From Pengzhenrongella sicca (GTDB taxonomy: Bacteria; Actinomycetota; Actinomycetes; Actinomycetales; Cellulomonadaceae), in contig NZ_CP071868.1 of the NCBI RefSeq assembly GCF_017569225.1, positions 3,720,001-3,784,000 on the forward strand: a stretch of 64,000 nucleotides of DNA. The letters run 5' to 3'. How positions within the stretch are numbered: position 1 is the first letter of the stretch; every line of letters starts with the position of its first letter. Positions 51,664-60,435 of this stretch are shown one piece after another. A model generated the notes under the pieces. It searched no databases. It saw only the letters and a program-made list of their open reading frames with translations, and had not been told where the DNA came from. Made by a program: the position numbers and the translations under genes.

Positions 51664-52262
51664 GGCCGACGACTGGTGAGCGGTGCGCGCGCCTGCTGTA
51701 CGTCGCCCCGCAGCACGCCACGCGTGCCCGACGCGCGGTGAAGCGGGCGGCGCTGGTCGGCCGGTTCGCGAGCCACGGGCGGGACTTCGTCTTCGACCCC
51801 GACGGCGTCTACAGCTTCGAGTCGATCTCCGTCGGCGACCGGGTCAACCTCGGCTACCGACCGATCCTCGTCGCCACCCGGTCGACGATCCGGATCGGGA
51901 ACGACGTGATGTTCGGGCCGGAGGTCACGGTCCGCGGGGGGAACCACCGCTTCGACCTCCCGGGGGTCGCCATGATCGCAGTCACCGACGAGATGAAGTC
52001 GCCCCAGCACGACCGCGGGGTCGTGATCGAGGACGACGTGTGGATCGGCACCCGGGCGATCGTCCTGCAGGGCGTGACGGTCGGCCGGGGCGCCGTCGTC
52101 GGCGCGGGAAGCGTCGTCACCCGGCCCGTCCCCGCCTTCACGATCGTCGCCGGCTCCCCGGCGAGGATCGTGCGCGACCGGTTCACACCCGCCCAACTCA
52201 AGCAGCATCTCGAGCTGCTGGGCTCAGCCGGACCGGCGGGCACGGGAGCGGAGCGGCGATGA
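51660..52262 (+). CDS. Second hexapeptide-repeat acyltransferase
   Basis: This 200-aa protein has a basic N-terminal ~40 residues, then hexapeptide repeats (~55-175; IRIGNDVMFGPEVTVRGGNHRFD, GVVIEDDVWIGTRAIVLQGVTVG, GAVVGAGSVVTRPVP). The catalytic histidine is in GGNHRF (~98). It is likely an O-acetyltransferase of the maltose/galactoside type acting on the polysaccharide. The start at 51660 overlaps the candidate small peptide; GTG 51648 is also in frame. Confidence 0.85.
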   Translation: MRPTTGERCARLLYVAPQHATRARRAVKRAALVGRFASHGRDFVFDPDGVYSFESISVGDRVNLGYRPILVATRSTIRIGNDVMFGPEVTVRGGNHRFDLPGVAMIAVTDEMKSPQHDRGVVIEDDVWIGTRAIVLQGVTVGRGAVVGAGSVVTRPVPAFTIVAGSPARIVRDRFTPAQLKQHLELLGSAGPAGTGAERR

Positions 52263-53317
52263 GCAAGGTGCTCCTGCTCGTCGACTACCGCGGCGCCTTC
52301 TGGTCCGCCTACCGCAACATCGCAACCCTGTGCAGCCTCGACGTCGAGCGCATCGCCGCGGAGCTCACCGCACGAGGGTGCGACGTGCAGGTGCAGGGCT
52401 TCGCCGACCTCGACCTCGCCCGCGACGACCTCGAGGGCACGTTCGTGCTGTACACCTCGTCTGAGGACATCGGCGCGCACTACAAGCGCTACATCGAGGC
52501 GCAGGTCATCGGCCTTCGCCTCGCGGGCGCGCTGCCGATCCCCGAGCCCGAGCTCCTGCTCGCCCATCACGACAAGGTGATGATGGAGGTCGTCCGGCAG
52601 GCCCGCCTCGGCGACGCTCCCGGCCAGCTCGCGTCCCGCTCCTTCGGCACGCTGGAAGACTTCCGGGCGGCGCTCGACGAGCTGCCGGCGCGGCCCACGG
52701 TCCTCAAGCCGGCCAGCGGCGCAGGCTCCCGAGGCGTCACCCTCGTGACCGGCCGCCGCGAGAGCCTGCGCGCCGCGCGGCGGCTCACTCGGTCGGTGCG
52801 GCCGCGCGAGCTCCTGTCCGAGGTCGCCCGTCGCGTCGCCCGCCCCGGCTACGTCCCCAGGTCCTTGCACCGCCGACCGATCGTGGCCCAGCAGTTCCTC
52901 CCCGGCCTCGTGGGCGATCACAAGGTCTTGCGCTACGGGGAGCGCTACTACGTGATCCGGCGCGCGAACAGGCCGAACGACTTCCGGGCGAGCGGGGGCG
53001 GCCGGCTCGACTTCACCCCGGTCCCGGCGGTCGACGTCGACCTGCTCGACGCGGCCCAGCAGTGGTCGGACGCCCTCGGCTCACCCTTCTGCTCGCTCGA
53101 CATCGCGTACGACCCGGCGCACGGCATCGCCCCGCACCTGCTCGAGTTCCAGTGCGTCAACTTCGGGCCCGGCGCCGCCGAGTTCTCGTCGGGGCACTAC
53201 CGCGCTGGCTCCGACGGCTGGGAACGGGTCTCGGAGAGCTGCAACCTGGAGCGCGTGTTCGCCGAGGCCGCAGCCGGGCATATCGCACAGCTGGCGTCGG
53301 CCCCGGATCGGGCGTAA
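52259..53317 (+). CDS. ATP-grasp ligase-like protein of the polysaccharide cluster
   Basis: This 352-aa protein has an N-terminal alpha/beta domain (~1-100; LYTSSEDIGAHYKRYIE) and an ATP-grasp fold: HHDKVMME (~102-109), VLKPASGAGSRGVTLV (~148-163) for the phosphate-binding lysine and loop, and the C-terminal acidic metal site SLDIAYD and LLEFQCVNFG (Glu-x-x-x-Asn). ATP-grasp enzymes join an acyl phosphate to an amine or alcohol, so it may attach an amino acid or peptide to a sugar acid. It overlaps the previous gene (ATGA) and is followed by a transferase and CapA. Confidence 0.78.
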   Translation: MSKVLLLVDYRGAFWSAYRNIATLCSLDVERIAAELTARGCDVQVQGFADLDLARDDLEGTFVLYTSSEDIGAHYKRYIEAQVIGLRLAGALPIPEPELLLAHHDKVMMEVVRQARLGDAPGQLASRSFGTLEDFRAALDELPARPTVLKPASGAGSRGVTLVTGRRESLRAARRLTRSVRPRELLSEVARRVARPGYVPRSLHRRPIVAQQFLPGLVGDHKVLRYGERYYVIRRANRPNDFRASGGGRLDFTPVPAVDVDLLDAAQQWSDALGSPFCSLDIAYDPAHGIAPHLLEFQCVNFGPGAAEFSSGHYRAGSDGWERVSESCNLERVFAEAAAGHIAQLASAPDRA

Positions 53318-53320
53318 CCG

Positions 53321-54493
53321 ATGCATCTGGTCATCGTCACGGCGTTCGACTACCCCGACGGCGGCCCGGTCGCGGCGCGCCACCTCGCGCTCACGGCCGG
53401 CCTCGCGCAGGAGGGCCACCGGGTCTCGTTCGTCATGCTGCACCAGGCGCGCCCGCCTGCGGGCGCCCGGTCGAACCCCGCCATCACGTGGACGAGCATC
53501 GCCCGCGCCGGGTCGACTTCCCCGCTCGCCTGGCGGCTGACCGCGCTGCGTCGCCTCGACCGCTCGATCGGCTCCGCTGCGGCGACCGGCGCCGTCGACG
53601 CAGTGCTAGCGGCCGTGCGCGACCCGCTCCTGCTCGAGGCGACCCTCCGGGCCGCCCGGCGCCGGGGAATCCCCGTGCTGCACGAGCTGCTCGAGTACCC
53701 CGACGTCGTGCGCCCGCCCGGGCCGCTCGGCCGTGTCCAGGAGCAGGTCTTCGTGCGCCGGCACCTCCCGGCGTTCGACGGTGTCCTCGTCATCTCGGGC
53801 GCGCTCGAGGAGTACGCGGCGCGCAGCGGCGTCGCCCGGACCGCGCTGCTCGGCTCGATCGTCGACACGGCGCTCGAGACGCCGCTCGACCCACTCAAGC
53901 TGACGACGACGTTCACGGTCGGGTACGCGGGATCGCTCGTGCAGGAGAAGGATGGGGTGCTCACCCTCCTGCGCGCGGCCGCCGCGGCCGCCGCGAGGCT
54001 CGCCCCCCGGTACGAGCTCCGCCTCGAGATCCTGGGCGACACGCGCCCGGCGGCGGGACTGACCGCGACCCGCGAGAGCCACCGGCTCGGCCTCGACGGG
54101 CGCGCGACGTTCCATGGCCTCGTGCCGCACGACCAGGTGCGCGGCATCCTCGCCCGCTGCCACCTGCTCGCCCTGCCGCGGCCGGTCTCGCGCCAAGCCA
54201 GCGGCGGCTTCCCGACCAAGCTCGGCGAGTACCTGGCGACGGCGCGGCCGGTCCTGACGACCGCCGTCGGCGAGATCCCGCGGCATCTCCGCGACGGCGA
54301 GACCTGCCTCATGGTCGCGCCGAACGACGAGGGCGCGCTCGCGCGGGCGCTGGTCGGGGCGGCCAGCTCCTACGATGCGGCGCGAGAGGTCGGCCGTCGC
54401 GGCCGCGGGCTCATTGACGCCTCGTTCAGCGCCCCGGTCCAGGCGCGCAAGGTCGTCGGGCTGGTCGAGAGCCTGCGGGGAGCCCGTCCATGA
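53321..54493 (+). CDS. Glycosyltransferase family 4
   Basis: This 390-aa GT-B enzyme shows FDYPDGGPVAARHLALTAGLAQEGHRV at the start, a central hinge, FTVGYAGSLVQEKDGVLTLLRA (~200-221) at the donor site and SGGFPTKLGEYLATARPVLTT (~295-315) for nucleotide-sugar binding. It has no membrane segment and probably acts at the inner membrane face. It adds one sugar of the repeat unit; the donor cannot be predicted. It overlaps the CapA gene by ATGA. Confidence 0.88.
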   Translation: MHLVIVTAFDYPDGGPVAARHLALTAGLAQEGHRVSFVMLHQARPPAGARSNPAITWTSIARAGSTSPLAWRLTALRRLDRSIGSAAATGAVDAVLAAVRDPLLLEATLRAARRRGIPVLHELLEYPDVVRPPGPLGRVQEQVFVRRHLPAFDGVLVISGALEEYAARSGVARTALLGSIVDTALETPLDPLKLTTTFTVGYAGSLVQEKDGVLTLLRAAAAAAARLAPRYELRLEILGDTRPAAGLTATRESHRLGLDGRATFHGLVPHDQVRGILARCHLLALPRPVSRQASGGFPTKLGEYLATARPVLTTAVGEIPRHLRDGETCLMVAPNDEGALARALVGAASSYDAAREVGRRGRGLIDASFSAPVQARKVVGLVESLRGARP

Positions 54494-55602
54494 GCACCGT
54501 GATCGTGGCCGGCGACCTCTTCCTCCGCAACGGGTTCGCGCCCGGGGTGAGCCGCGCCGTCCGCGACCAGATCGCGGCAGCGGACCACGCCTTGGTCAAC
54601 CTCGAGGGCCCGGTCACGGCGCGACTTGAGCGCCTGAGCAAGAGCGGCCCGCACCTGACAATGCCGGCGACCGCGCTCGACCGCGTCCGCGACGCCGGCT
54701 TCACGGGCGTCACTTTGGCCAACAACCACATCCTCGACGCGGGCCTCGGCGGCCTCGCCGACACCCTCGCCGATGCCGCCGCGCGCGGGCTCGCGACCGT
54801 GGGCGCGGGCACCGAACCCGCGGGGGCACGCGACGCCGCGCGGATCCGCCTGCCGCTGCCGGCGGGCTGGCTGACCGTGCTCAACTACTGCGAGCACGAG
54901 TGGTCGGTGCGCGCGGACGGGGCCGGCGCAAGCGGCTGGGACGTGCTCGACGCGCGCGCGGACGTCGTGGCGGCCCGCGCGGCGGGCGACGCGGTGCTCG
55001 TGATCCTGCACGGCGGCAACGAGTACTTTCCCCTGCCCCGGCCGGGCCTGCGCCGCGAGCTGCGGTTCCTGGCCGAGTCCGGGGCCGACGCGATCGTGAT
55101 GCACCACTCCCACGTGCCCGGCGCCTACGAGGTCTGGGCCGGCGTCCCGATCTTCTACGGGCTCGGTAACTTCCAGTTCACGGCGCCGAGCACCGCGCGC
55201 GCGTGGCGAGAGGGCTTGCTCGTGTCGCTCACCTTCTCGCCGACTGACACCCGGTTCGCCGTCGTGCCGCTGCGGCAGACCGACTCCTACGACGTCCGCC
55301 TGGCGACCGCGACCGAGGCGGCCGAGACACGCAACGAGCTCGAGGGGTACCGGCTGCAGGTCGGCTCGGACGAGGCGCTGACGGCGCGCTGGGAGGAGTT
55401 CGCGGCCGACGCGGCTGGGATGTACGCGCGCGGACTCCTGCCCACCCGCCCATTCCGCGGCCACCTGGGACGGGCGGCCCAGCTCGCCCGCGCGCGGCTG
55501 TTCTGGCGGGACCCCGACGCACGCATGATTGCGCTCAACTACGTGCGCTGCGAGTCGCATCTCGAGGCGATGCGGACCGCACTGCAGCTACGGTCCCGAT
55601 GA
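54490..55602 (+). CDS. CapA-family protein (metallophosphatase fold)
   Basis: In this 370-aa protein the CapA motifs are all visible: VAGDLFL (~6-12), LVNLEGPVT (~36-44), LANNHILDAG (~76-85), LHGGNEYFP (~175-183), HHSHVPGAYE (~202-211) and YGLGNF (~221-226). In poly-gamma-glutamate systems CapA helps polymer transport or anchoring. This copy has no signal peptide or membrane helix, so a cytosolic enzymatic or regulatory role is more likely here. With the nearby ATP-grasp protein it hints at an amino-acid-containing polymer. The tail (~290-370) is outside the core family. Confidence 0.88.
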   Translation: MSTVIVAGDLFLRNGFAPGVSRAVRDQIAAADHALVNLEGPVTARLERLSKSGPHLTMPATALDRVRDAGFTGVTLANNHILDAGLGGLADTLADAAARGLATVGAGTEPAGARDAARIRLPLPAGWLTVLNYCEHEWSVRADGAGASGWDVLDARADVVAARAAGDAVLVILHGGNEYFPLPRPGLRRELRFLAESGADAIVMHHSHVPGAYEVWAGVPIFYGLGNFQFTAPSTARAWREGLLVSLTFSPTDTRFAVVPLRQTDSYDVRLATATEAAETRNELEGYRLQVGSDEALTARWEEFAADAAGMYARGLLPTRPFRGHLGRAAQLARARLFWRDPDARMIALNYVRCESHLEAMRTALQLRSR

Positions 55603-56831
55603 GCGCGCCCATCGTGGTCGAACCCGGCCTGGACGCGGCCCGCGAGCGCGGCGTCTTGCGGGACTGGCGCGCCGGCGCGCTCGCCGTCGTCGCGGGGTAC
55701 TCCACGTTCGACCCCGGGACCGCACTGCGCTTCGGCGCCGTCATCTGCCTCGGTGTGCTGCTCAGCGAGGCCGGGCGGATCCGGCCCCGGGCAGCCGACG
55801 TCCTAGCGGTCGCCCTGACCCTCTGGGCGGCGATGTCGCTGACCTGGGCGGTCAACCCGTCGGCAACCGCACTCGCGGTGGGGAACCAGGTCGCCGTCCT
55901 CGCGATCTTTGTCGCCACCCGCACGACGATCCGCACCCCGACCCAGCTCGCCATCGTGGCGTTCGGATTCGTCGGCGGGTGCGTCGTCGCCCTGGCCAAG
56001 CTCGTCAACCAGAACCAGGGCGCGTCGTTCAACGTCGAGCTGTCCGTGGCTCGCTACGGCATCGCGGGCGTGAACCTCAACTACACGGCGTACTCGCTGA
56101 CGACCGGCCTGGCGATCATCGTGCTGCTCTGGCAGGTCCGCGGCCCACTGCACCGCGCGCGCCCGCTCCTGCTCGTGCTCGTCCCGCTGTTCTACTTCGG
56201 GCTCGCCCAGAACGGTTCGCGCGGCGCGTTCCTGGGCGCGGTGCTCGTGCTCGCGTGGCTCGTGACCTGGCGGCTCTTTCCCTTCGTCGGCGTCACGGTC
56301 CCGGTCCTGCTGCTCTGCGTCGGGGTGTTCATGACGCTCACGGGGTGGGGCGACAACACCCTCCGGCTGCTTGACGCCGGTTCGCTGCGGACGACGGAGA
56401 ACCTCGCCGGTCGCCTTGCCGTCTGGCCGTACGCGCGCGAGTCGATCAGCGAGAACCCGTTCGTCGGCATCGGCGCGGGCGGCTTCTCCACGATCAACCC
56501 CTTCGGCATCGGCGCTCACAACGTCCCGCTCGAGGTCGCGGCCGGCCTGGGCCTGATCGGGCTGTGCCTGCTGGCCGCCAGCGCGTTCAGCGCCCTGCTG
56601 GCCGAGACCCGCACGGTCGAGCCGCTCACGCGGCGGCTGCTCGTGGGCACGTTGATCGCCGCGAGCGGCCCGATCCTGCTCTCCGGCCACTGGGAGGTGG
56701 CTCCGGCCGGGTGGTTCGCTCTCGCCCTGTTCTCCCGGATCGGGGTGCTTCCCCCGCCACCGCCGCGGCGCCGACGCGGCCTGCGGCGTCCGGGCGCCCT
56801 CGGCCGGGCGCGTGGCCGGCGGCCCGGGTGA
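55599..56831 (+). CDS. wzy: O-antigen polymerase/ligase-like protein (Wzy)
   Basis: This 410-aa protein has about ten membrane helices with a large outer loop containing NGSRGAFLGA and the RLAVWPYARESISENPFVGIGAGGF phrase typical of the Wzy_C (O-antigen ligase) family. It would polymerise repeat units after Wzx transfer. The C-terminus is proline- and arginine-rich and may be cytosolic. It overlaps the CapA gene by four bases. Confidence 0.88.
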   Translation: MSAPIVVEPGLDAARERGVLRDWRAGALAVVAGYSTFDPGTALRFGAVICLGVLLSEAGRIRPRAADVLAVALTLWAAMSLTWAVNPSATALAVGNQVAVLAIFVATRTTIRTPTQLAIVAFGFVGGCVVALAKLVNQNQGASFNVELSVARYGIAGVNLNYTAYSLTTGLAIIVLLWQVRGPLHRARPLLLVLVPLFYFGLAQNGSRGAFLGAVLVLAWLVTWRLFPFVGVTVPVLLLCVGVFMTLTGWGDNTLRLLDAGSLRTTENLAGRLAVWPYARESISENPFVGIGAGGFSTINPFGIGAHNVPLEVAAGLGLIGLCLLAASAFSALLAETRTVEPLTRRLLVGTLIAASGPILLSGHWEVAPAGWFALALFSRIGVLPPPPPRRRRGLRRPGALGRARGRRPG

Positions 56832-56844
56832 CCGCGGTGACGGG

Positions 56845-57933
56845 GTGACCACACCCACGATCGTCCAGCACTCCTTCGGCGAGCCCGGCTCCGGCGGCCC
56901 GATCACCGCGCTCGGCCGGGTGCTCGACTCGCCCCTGGCGGCGAAGTACACCTTCGTGCGGATGCACCAGCACCGGGCGGCCGGCGGGATCGATGTCGCC
57001 CTCATCGCCACGTGGGTCCGGCTGCTCCGCCGGGTCCGGCCGGATCTGGTCCACGTCCGCGGGCTCGGGAACGAGGGGTTCCACGGCGCGCTCGCGGCCC
57101 GGCTCGCCGGCTGCCCGCGGGTCCTGGTCAGCATCCACGGCACCGTGCGCGACCTGCAGCAGGGCGGCCGATCCGCCCGCCGGCGCCTCCTGGTCGGCGC
57201 CATCGAGCCCGCGACGCTGCGCCTCGCGACCCACGTTGCCACGGTCTCGACCGACGCCTCGGGACGGCGCTTCCTCGACCCGTACCGCGCCAAGCTCGCC
57301 GGCGTCATCCCCAACGGCGTCGACCTCCCGCTCGCCCCGAGCCCGCTGCGGGCGCCGACCCGGGCCGCGCTCGGGGTCGACGACCGCGAGCTCGTGTGCG
57401 TCGTCGTCGGCCGGCTCAGCCTGGACAAGGGGCACCTCGTCCTCGCCGAGGCCATGCGCCGGCTGCCCGAGCACGCGGCCTCGACGCGGCTCGTCGTCGT
57501 CGGGGAGGGCCCCGACCGCGCGGCTATCGAGGCGGCGTACCGGGGGGTCCCCGGCTGGTCGACGCAGCTGCTGGGCCGGCGCCTCGACGTCGCCGCGCTG
57601 CTGGTGGCGGCCGACGTCTTCGTGTTCCCGACCTTGCACGAGAACCTGTCCAACGCCTTGCTCGAGGGGATGGCCGCGGGGCTTCCCGTGGTCGCCTCTG
57701 CCGTCGGCGGCAACGTCGAGGTGCTCGAGCGCGGCGGCGGCCTGCTCGTCCCGCCGTCGGACCCGGCGGCCCTCGCCGCGGCGCTCGGCGCCCTTGCCGA
57801 CGACGCGGCCCTGCGCACGCGGCTGGGGCGCGAGGCTCGCGAGGTCGTCGCCGGCCACTACACGGTCGAGCACATGGTCGCAGGCCTCGACGACCTGTAC
57901 CAGCGCATCCTGGCCCGTGGGCGACCAAAATGA
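56845..57933 (+). CDS. Glycosyltransferase family 4
   Basis: This 362-aa GT-B enzyme has the donor domain phrases VVVGRLSLDKGHLVLAEAM, VVVGEGPDRAAIEAAY and FVFPTLHENLSNALLEGMAAGLPVVAS, with the E-x7-E pair of family 4. The N-terminal region has RPDLVHVRGLGNEGFHGA and VLVSIHGTVRD. The start is uncertain: GTG 56845 lies shortly after the Wzy stop, whereas GTG 56812 would add 11 non-conserved residues. It probably contributes one sugar linkage. Confidence 0.86.
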   Translation: MTTPTIVQHSFGEPGSGGPITALGRVLDSPLAAKYTFVRMHQHRAAGGIDVALIATWVRLLRRVRPDLVHVRGLGNEGFHGALAARLAGCPRVLVSIHGTVRDLQQGGRSARRRLLVGAIEPATLRLATHVATVSTDASGRRFLDPYRAKLAGVIPNGVDLPLAPSPLRAPTRAALGVDDRELVCVVVGRLSLDKGHLVLAEAMRRLPEHAASTRLVVVGEGPDRAAIEAAYRGVPGWSTQLLGRRLDVAALLVAADVFVFPTLHENLSNALLEGMAAGLPVVASAVGGNVEVLERGGGLLVPPSDPAALAAALGALADDAALRTRLGREAREVVAGHYTVEHMVAGLDDLYQRILARGRPK

Positions 57934-59126
57934 GGATCAGCCTGCTCGGGTTCACGCTGCCGCCGGACGAGATCGCCGAGATCCTGCGCACCGACGCCAA
58001 CATGCCGGCCCAGACGAGCGCCTTCGCGTGGGCGGTCGTCGAGTCGTTGCGGTCCGCCGGGGCGACCGTGACGCTGCTGTCCGCGGCGCCGGTGACCAAC
58101 TACCCCGCGAATTCGCGGCTGCTGTTCCGGGGCCACCCGTTCCACGCCGACGGCGTCGACGGCGAGACCCTCGGCTTCATCAACGTCCTCGCGCTCAAGC
58201 ACGTGAGCCGGTTCGTGGCCTGCCTGACCACGGGCTGGCGCGCGCTGCGCCGCTGGCGGCCGGACGTGCTGCTGGTGCACGGGGTGCACAGCCCGTTCCT
58301 GTGGTTCGGCATGCTGGCCCGGCGCCTCGCGCGGGTGCGCACCGTCGTCATCCTCACCGACCCGCCGGGCGTCGCGCTCGCGACGGACGGCCCGCTGGTG
58401 CGGGCACTCAAGCGGGCCGACGTCGCGGTGGTCCGCCGCGCGCTCCGGGCCGTCGACGGCGTCATCGCGCTCACCGGCCCGCTTGCCACCGACTTCGCGC
58501 CCGGGCGGCCGAGCCTGCTGATGGAGGGGATCTCGACCCACGCCGCCGTGGACCGGCCCCCGCGTGGCGAGCGGCCGACGTTTCGCGTCGTCTACGCGGG
58601 CGGCCTCGTGCAGGAGTACGGCGTGGGCCGGCTGGTCGAGGCCGTCCGAGCCCTGCCCGACGCCAGCCTGCGCCTGACGCCGTTCGGGGCCGGCCCCCTC
58701 ACCGCCTGGATCGACGCCGCCGCGGCGGCCGATCCGCGCATCGACCCGGCCCGATTCGTTCCCCGCGCTGCGGTCGTGGCCGCGTACGCCGCGGCGGACC
58801 TGCTCGTCCAGCCGCGGCCCGTCGACCAGCCCGTGGTGCGGTACTCGTTCCCCTCGAAGCTGCTCGAGTACATGGCGTCCGGCACCCCGGTGCTGACCAC
58901 CCGGTTGGCGGGGATCCCGCCGGAGTACGAGCCGTACGTCTACTGGATCGACGACGGCACCGCCGGTGGCATCGCGCGGGCCATCCAGACGGTGCGCCGG
59001 ATCCCGGCCCCCGAGCGCGAGGCCCGGGGGCTCGCCGCGGCGGCGTTCGTCGCGCGCACCCGCTCAAGCGGGGCCCAGGGCGCCCGCATCACCCGCTTCC
59101 TGGCCGAGCTCCTGCGCGCGGGGTGA
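57930..59126 (+). CDS. Glycosyltransferase, GT-B fold
   Basis: This 398-aa protein begins MRISLLGFTLPPDEIAEILR and has a hydrophobic, membrane-associated stretch (~85-135). The donor half includes VVYAGGLVQEYGVGRLVEAV (~220-239), LLVQPRPVDQPVVRYSFPSKLLEYMASGTPVLTT (~290-323) and IDDG. It is the last plus-strand gene of this run; its end faces the dehydrogenase gene across 37 bp. The specific sugar is unknown. Confidence 0.85.
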   Translation: MRISLLGFTLPPDEIAEILRTDANMPAQTSAFAWAVVESLRSAGATVTLLSAAPVTNYPANSRLLFRGHPFHADGVDGETLGFINVLALKHVSRFVACLTTGWRALRRWRPDVLLVHGVHSPFLWFGMLARRLARVRTVVILTDPPGVALATDGPLVRALKRADVAVVRRALRAVDGVIALTGPLATDFAPGRPSLLMEGISTHAAVDRPPRGERPTFRVVYAGGLVQEYGVGRLVEAVRALPDASLRLTPFGAGPLTAWIDAAAAADPRIDPARFVPRAAVVAAYAAADLLVQPRPVDQPVVRYSFPSKLLEYMASGTPVLTTRLAGIPPEYEPYVYWIDDGTAGGIARAIQTVRRIPAPEREARGLAAAAFVARTRSSGAQGARITRFLAELLRAG

Positions 59127-59163
59127 GGCGACCCGCGAGATCGGCCGCCGAGCCGGCGCCTCC

Positions 59164-60435
59164 TCAGAGGCGGTGGACCGAGCCCGACGGCGCCAGCCGG
59201 CCCCGCGTGTCCAGCAGCAGCGAGCTCGCGCGTGCCAACCGGTCCAGGTCGTAGGTCGCGTGCGGCTGGAGCAGCACGACGGCGTCGGCCCCGCCCGCCG
59301 CCGCGTAGACGTCGTCGACGCTGGTGAGCTCGAGGACGCCTGCGTCCGTGGGCACGCGCCAGGACGGCACGTGGGCGTCGTGGTAGCTGACCCGCGCGCC
59401 CCACTGGGTCAGCCGCTTCGCGAGCGGCACGGCCGGGCTCTCGCGCAGGTCGGAGACGTTCGGCTTGTACGTGACGCCGACCAGCAGGACCGACGCGCCG
59501 TTGACGGCAAGGCGGTGCTCGTTCAACGCCTCCCACAGCCGGCCCGCGACGTACAGCGGGGCGGCGGTGTTGATCTCGGCAGCGAGCTCGACCATCCGGA
59601 ACGCGTACCCGAGCCGCGCCTTGACCCGGTGGCTGAGGTAGGCGGGGTCGACCGGGATGCAGTGCCCGCCGACGCCGGGCCCGGGCCGGAACGCCATGAA
59701 ACCGAACGGCTTGGTGTCGGCGCAGTCGATCGCGTCCCAGAGGTCGATATCGAGCTCGTGCGAGAACCGCATCATCTCGTTGACCAGCGCGATGTTGACG
59801 TGCCGGAACGTGTTCTCGAGGAGCTTGGCCATCTCGGCCTCCTTCGCCCCCTTCGCCTCGACCACCGTGTCGATGAACTGGGCGTAGAAGTCCCGGGCCG
59901 CGCGCGTGCACGCCGGGGTGAGGCCGCCGACCACCTTGGGTGTGTTGCGCACCCCGTAGGTCGCGTTGCCCGGGTCGATCCGCTCGGGCGAGAACGCGAT
60001 GTGCACGTCCGTTCCGACGCTCAGCCGGTCGCCCAGCACGAGCGGCGCGAACACCTCCTCGGTCGTGCCGGGGTACGTCGTCGACTCCAGGATCACGAGC
60101 GTGCCCGGCGCGACGTGCGCGCCGATGGCACGCGCCGCGCTCTCGATCGGACCGAGATCGGGGCCGCCGTCGGCGGTGAGCGGCGTCGGCACGCACACGA
60201 GGATCACGTCGGCCGCGCGCAGGCAGGCGGCGTCCGTCGACGCCGTGTACCCGGCGGCCAGGCCGGCCGCGAGCGCGGCGTCCGACACGTCGTCGATGTG
60301 CGACCGGCCGGCGTTGAGCCTTGCGACGAGCGAGGCCTGCGTGTCGAGGCCGACGACGGCGAGGCCCGCCCGGGCGGCCTCGAGCGCCATCGGCAACCCG
60401 ACATACCCCTGGCCGATGACGACGAGGCGGGTCAT
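59164..60435 (-). CDS. UDP-N-acetyl-sugar dehydrogenase (TviB/WbpA-like)
   Basis: This 423-aa protein has a Rossmann motif IGQGYVGLPMALEAA (~7-21), the AKLLENTFRHVNIALVNE helix (~203-220), the catalytic cysteine in GVGGHCIPVDP (~258-268) and KPNVSDLRESP in the C-terminal domain. The GGHCIPVDP form and Glu-rich helix are those of enzymes that oxidise UDP-GlcNAc or UDP-ManNAc rather than UDP-glucose. Coupled by ATGA to the epimerase gene upstream, it fits the TviB half of a TviB-TviC pathway to UDP-GalNAcA. Confidence 0.88.
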   Translation of the reverse strand: MTRLVVIGQGYVGLPMALEAARAGLAVVGLDTQASLVARLNAGRSHIDDVSDAALAAGLAAGYTASTDAACLRAADVILVCVPTPLTADGGPDLGPIESAARAIGAHVAPGTLVILESTTYPGTTEEVFAPLVLGDRLSVGTDVHIAFSPERIDPGNATYGVRNTPKVVGGLTPACTRAARDFYAQFIDTVVEAKGAKEAEMAKLLENTFRHVNIALVNEMMRFSHELDIDLWDAIDCADTKPFGFMAFRPGPGVGGHCIPVDPAYLSHRVKARLGYAFRMVELAAEINTAAPLYVAGRLWEALNEHRLAVNGASVLLVGVTYKPNVSDLRESPAVPLAKRLTQWGARVSYHDAHVPSWRVPTDAGVLELTSVDDVYAAAGGADAVVLLQPHATYDLDRLARASSLLLDTRGRLAPSGSVHRL

